The notes under the pieces were generated by a model. The model did not search any database. It was not told where the DNA came from and saw only the letters and a list, made by a program, of their open reading frames with translations. The translations under genes were made by a program, and so were the position numbers. From contig CAZCZB010000042.1 in NCBI GenBank assembly GCA_964502995.1, positions 1-25,468 on the forward strand: a DNA stretch of 25,468 nt, in the 5' to 3' direction. The stretch comes from Bin87 sp964502995. Its GTDB lineage: Bacteria; Chloroflexota; Dehalococcoidia; Lucifugimonadales; UBA3495. Below are positions 22,743 through 25,468 of the stretch, in pieces; the first letter of the stretch is position 1; every line of letters begins with the position of its first letter.

Positions 22743-23999
22743 ATTCCCAGCCTAAGACTCCCCCGGGTACGAACCCTGGAATCCTGGTTCGCCTACCGTG
22801 ATTTCCGGCTGCTGTGGTTCGCAAACTTCTTCGCTTTCACCGCCCAGTGGCTCCAGCTGTTGAGCATCGGGTGGCTGGTCAAGGAACTTTCGCTTGGCTC
22901 CAGCGTGGGCGGTTTGCTCGTGCTGTCGGCCAGCGCCATCAATACCCTCCCCGGATTGGTGGTGAACCCGCTGACCGGCGTGCTGGGCGATCGACTCGAC
23001 CGCCGCAAGCTTGTGATCGTCGTCCAGGCAATCGCCTGTGTGCTGGCCCTGTGCTTCGCCTTCCTGGTTGACACAGACTACATCGAACCCTGGCACGCCT
23101 ACGCCTACGTTTTGATTTCAGGGTCCTGCCTTGCCATCACCCAGCCCATGCAGCAGGTGCTGATCTCCAACACCGTGCCGCGAGAGTCGCTGGTCAACGC
23201 CTACGCCATCAACACCCTGACCGTCACCGGCACGCGGATTTTTGGACCCTTCGCCGGCGGAATCATCATCGCCAGCATCGGTTTTTTCTGGAACTTCGCG
23301 CTGGAGGCTGCCCTCTACGCCGGCGTCATCATCATGTTGATCCCCATGAAAACGCTCTACACCTCCAGCGAACATCAGGGTTCCCGGGCAAACTTCACCC
23401 CCATTGCCGATATCCGCGACGGCCTGCTGCACCTGTGGCGGCAGCAGCGCGAGGTGCTGGAAATCGCCCTGCTGTCCGTGATACCCAATACTGTCCTGCA
23501 CCCGCTCTGGTTCCTGCTCCCATTGTTCACCGTCGAAGTGTTGCAGGCCCAGGCCGACATGGGAGGCTACCTGCTGGCCATCACCGGGTTAGGAGGCCTC
23601 ATCTCCACGCTGTGCATCGCCACCTGGGGGTTCCCGATGAAACGCGGATACCTCCTGCTTGCCACCGCCATACTCGGCTCCCTCAGCACGATGCTGTTCT
23701 CCCAATGTTCCTGGTTGTGGGCCGCCTTCACCGTCCTGGCGATCATGTCCTTCTTCCAGGCTTACTTCCGCACCACCGCCGGAACCCTGGTGCTGACCAT
23801 CGTCCCCGACCATTTCCGCGCTCGAACCATGGCGCTGCTGGCCTACGAGCGTTCCTTCCTGATCGGAATCAGCATCCTGGTGGGCATCCTGGCCGACTTC
23901 ACCTCCGCATCGATGGCTATCCTCGCCATCGGCGCTCTCGGTCTGAGCCTGTCGTTGGCCTGTCTGGCCACCCTCTCTCGCGTGCGCGCTCTCCAGTAA
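22743..23999 (+). CDS. MFS transporter, EntS-like, copy 1 (probable ATT start)
   Basis: A 418-aa protein of about 12 membrane segments in the major facilitator superfamily, closest in style to the enterobactin-exporter (MFS_3) group. Family marks are AYRDFRLLWFANFFAFTAQWLQ in TM1, GVLGDRLDRRKLV in the first cytoplasmic loop (motif A region), and FGPFAGGIIIASIGF. It likely exports a small molecule; the substrate is unknown. The start is proposed at ATT 22743, with GAGG 8 bases upstream, because homology with copy 2 begins there. The open frame continues to 22479 with GTG codons such as 22668, but that part has no membrane-protein character. Confidence 0.83.
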   Translation: MPSLRLPRVRTLESWFAYRDFRLLWFANFFAFTAQWLQLLSIGWLVKELSLGSSVGGLLVLSASAINTLPGLVVNPLTGVLGDRLDRRKLVIVVQAIACVLALCFAFLVDTDYIEPWHAYAYVLISGSCLAITQPMQQVLISNTVPRESLVNAYAINTLTVTGTRIFGPFAGGIIIASIGFFWNFALEAALYAGVIIMLIPMKTLYTSSEHQGSRANFTPIADIRDGLLHLWRQQREVLEIALLSVIPNTVLHPLWFLLPLFTVEVLQAQADMGGYLLAITGLGGLISTLCIATWGFPMKRGYLLLATAILGSLSTMLFSQCSWLWAAFTVLAIMSFFQAYFRTTAGTLVLTIVPDHFRARTMALLAYERSFLIGISILVGILADFTSASMAILAIGALGLSLSLACLATLSRVRALQ

Positions 24000-24100
24000 C
24001 CGCGCTGCGCCCCAACGTCCCAAGGTTCGGTCTGGCGGTCGCCCATTCGGATATACTGTTGTCCGTATTTCATCAGCGAATTTGATAAAGAGGCATCCGT

Positions 24101-25354
24101 ATTTTCCGCATACCCCGTCTTCCCCGGCTGCACACGCTGGACGCCTGGCTGGCCTACCGCGATTATCGTCTGCTCTGGTGCGGCAATTTCTTCGCCAACA
24201 GCGCCCAATGGCTGCAGTTGCTCAGTGTTGGCTGGCTGGTTCGGGAACTGTCCGAAGGATCCACTGTTGCCGGCCTGCTGGTGGTCACAGTCGGCGGCAT
24301 CAACACGCTTCCCGGATTGGTAGTCGGCCCGTGGGGCGGAGTCCTCAGCGACCGTTTCGACCGCCGCCGCCTGGTGATCATGTTCCAATTGGTCATGGCG
24401 GCCCTGGCCTTCAGCTTTGCCCTGCTGGTGCTTTCGGGCCAGGTGACCGTTTGGCACGCCTACCTGTACGTGATACTCGCCGGCATCTGCCATTCGGTGG
24501 CCCAGCCCATGCGCCAGGCGTTGATTGCGGCCACCGTTCCCCGGGAAATGCTGGGCAACGCGATGGCCACCAATGTGCTGACCATCACCGGCACCCGCAT
24601 TTTCGGTCCATTCGTCGGCGGCATCCTGATTTTCACGCTGGGTTTCTTCTGGAATTTCACCATCGAATCCGCCCTGTACCTGGCCAACGTGATGATGCTG
24701 TTGCCAATGCGAACCCCGTATTATCGGCAGGGCGACGCCCGCGCCCGGGGTTCCGCAATCGCCAATATGGTTGAGGGTATGCGCTACATCTGGTCCGGCG
24801 AACGTGCCATTTTCCAGATGTTGATTATCTCCGTGATCCCCAACATCATCCTTCACCCGGCGTGGTTCCTGTTCCCCGTGTTCACCACCGACGTGCTGAT
24901 GCGCGATGCCGACGTCGGTGGATACCTGCTGGCCGTGACCGGCGTGGGCGGATTCCTGGCCGCCCTGTTCATGGCCTCCTTCGGGTTCGTATTCGACAAG
25001 GGTAAAGTGGTGTTGGGCGCGGCGGTTGCCAGTTCCATCACCTGCCTGCTGTTCGCCTACTCCCACTGGATGGCTCTGGCCTTTATCGTCATTGCGGCCA
25101 TGGCCTTCAGCCAGGCCGTGTTCCGCACCACACGCGGCACATTGATCCAGACCCTGGCTCCCGACCGATTGCGGGGACGCCTCACCAGTCTCCAAAGCTT
25201 CGACCGGGGATTCCTGGTGGTCGCCAGCCTGGGGGTCGGCGCGCTTTCCGACGCCACCTCTCCGGACACCGCCATCGCCATCATCGGAGCCCTTGGCCTC
25301 GTGCTGTCGGTGGTCTGCAGCTTTGCCCTGCCTCGCTTGCGGCGTTTGCCTTGA
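24101..25354 (+). CDS. MFS transporter, EntS-like, copy 2 (probable ATT start)
   Basis: A 417-aa paralogue of the gene just upstream, aligning over its whole length (e.g. AYRDYRLLWCGNFFANSAQWLQLLSVGWLVREL). It has the motif A region GVLSDRFDRRRLV and FGPFVGGILIFTLGFFWNF. A stop at 24086-24088 precedes the frame, and no ATG, GTG or TTG occurs before 24218, which is already inside TM1. ATT 24101, with AAGAGG 7 bases upstream, is therefore the best start; CTG 24128 is an alternative. TATACT (24052-24057) may be a -10. It lies 101 bases after copy 1. Confidence 0.83.
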   Translation: MFRIPRLPRLHTLDAWLAYRDYRLLWCGNFFANSAQWLQLLSVGWLVRELSEGSTVAGLLVVTVGGINTLPGLVVGPWGGVLSDRFDRRRLVIMFQLVMAALAFSFALLVLSGQVTVWHAYLYVILAGICHSVAQPMRQALIAATVPREMLGNAMATNVLTITGTRIFGPFVGGILIFTLGFFWNFTIESALYLANVMMLLPMRTPYYRQGDARARGSAIANMVEGMRYIWSGERAIFQMLIISVIPNIILHPAWFLFPVFTTDVLMRDADVGGYLLAVTGVGGFLAALFMASFGFVFDKGKVVLGAAVASSITCLLFAYSHWMALAFIVIAAMAFSQAVFRTTRGTLIQTLAPDRLRGRLTSLQSFDRGFLVVASLGVGALSDATSPDTAIAIIGALGLVLSVVCSFALPRLRRLP

Positions 25355-25395
25355 CCACGGCGGAGTTCCCATCAACATTGCAGGGCCTTTCGATT

Positions 25396-25468
25396 ATCGC
25401 TCCACCCATCCGCCATCGCTCCACCTACCCTCCATCGCTCCACCTACCCTCCATCGCTCCACCTACCC
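25396..25468. repeat. 19-bp tandem repeat, about four copies, running off the window
   Basis: The unit ATCGCTCCACCTACCCTCC is repeated at 25415-25433 and 25434-25452, preceded by a diverged copy at 25396-25414 and followed by a partial copy at 25453-25468. It lies about 40 bases after the second MFS gene and continues past the window end. There are no spacers, so it is not a CRISPR array. Confidence 0.85.

Noticed and set aside
23843..25378. A 511-codon open frame on the minus strand
   Set aside because: It is antisense to the second MFS gene and reads as Gly/His/Gln-rich shadow sequence.
25396..25468. CRISPR array
   Set aside because: Units are 19 bp and directly adjacent, with no unique spacers and no cas genes.

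Overview
This is a GC-rich bacterial chromosomal segment made of tightly packed metabolic operons. I find no rRNA, tRNA, IS element, phage gene or CRISPR array. The mix of genes suggests a Chloroflexota lineage of the SAR202/Dehalococcoidia type: two MmgE/PrpD proteins, an atypical acyl-CoA dehydrogenase, NHL and DUF1800 proteins, a Trp T-box, a HadAB-like dehydratase pair, and intergenic palindromes built on a GTAGGGGC core. That placement is inference from gene content, not from a marker gene.

Layout. (1) 94-6699, minus strand: a nine-gene run. In transcription order it holds two hot-dog dehydratase subunits, plsX, fabG, an isocitrate-lyase/PEP-mutase-family enzyme with an extra C-terminal domain, a retropepsin-like protease, a DUF2157 membrane protein, a GDYXXLXY protein and a nicotinamidase-like hydrolase. 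(2) 6767-8017, minus: L-2-hydroxyglutarate oxidase. (3) 8246-10541, plus: an MmgE/PrpD protein and a quinone oxidoreductase. (4) 10542-11513: about 1 kb without genes, containing palindromes and possibly a structured RNA. (5) 11514-12527, minus: a membrane fatty acid desaturase. (6) 12764-17056, plus: promoter, Trp T-box riboswitch, trpE, a VOC-family protein, trpG and a second MmgE/PrpD protein. (7) 17126-22480, minus: seven genes. In transcription order these are DUF1800, a PaREP1/HEPN-like protein, an acyl-CoA dehydrogenase homologue, an NHL protein, an 85-aa protein, a second retropepsin-like protease and a small dimeric-barrel protein. (8) 22743-25354, plus: two tandem MFS exporters, both apparently starting at ATT. 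The window opens and closes with short repeats.

How the genes fit together. Region 1 supplies fatty acid synthesis steps (PlsX acyl-phosphate, FabG reduction, HadAB-like dehydration). Region 6 is tryptophan synthesis controlled by uncharged tRNA-Trp. The most interesting signal is a two-part module seen twice. The free 85-aa protein at 17959-18216 aligns, almost without gaps, with the C-terminal extension (about residues 308-375) of the isocitrate-lyase-like enzyme at 2856-4007. In both places a clan AA aspartic protease gene follows at once: 5 bases downstream at the fusion, about 11 bases downstream (or overlapping) at the free copy. This looks like a partner-domain/protease system in which the partner domain has in one case been fused to a metabolic enzyme.
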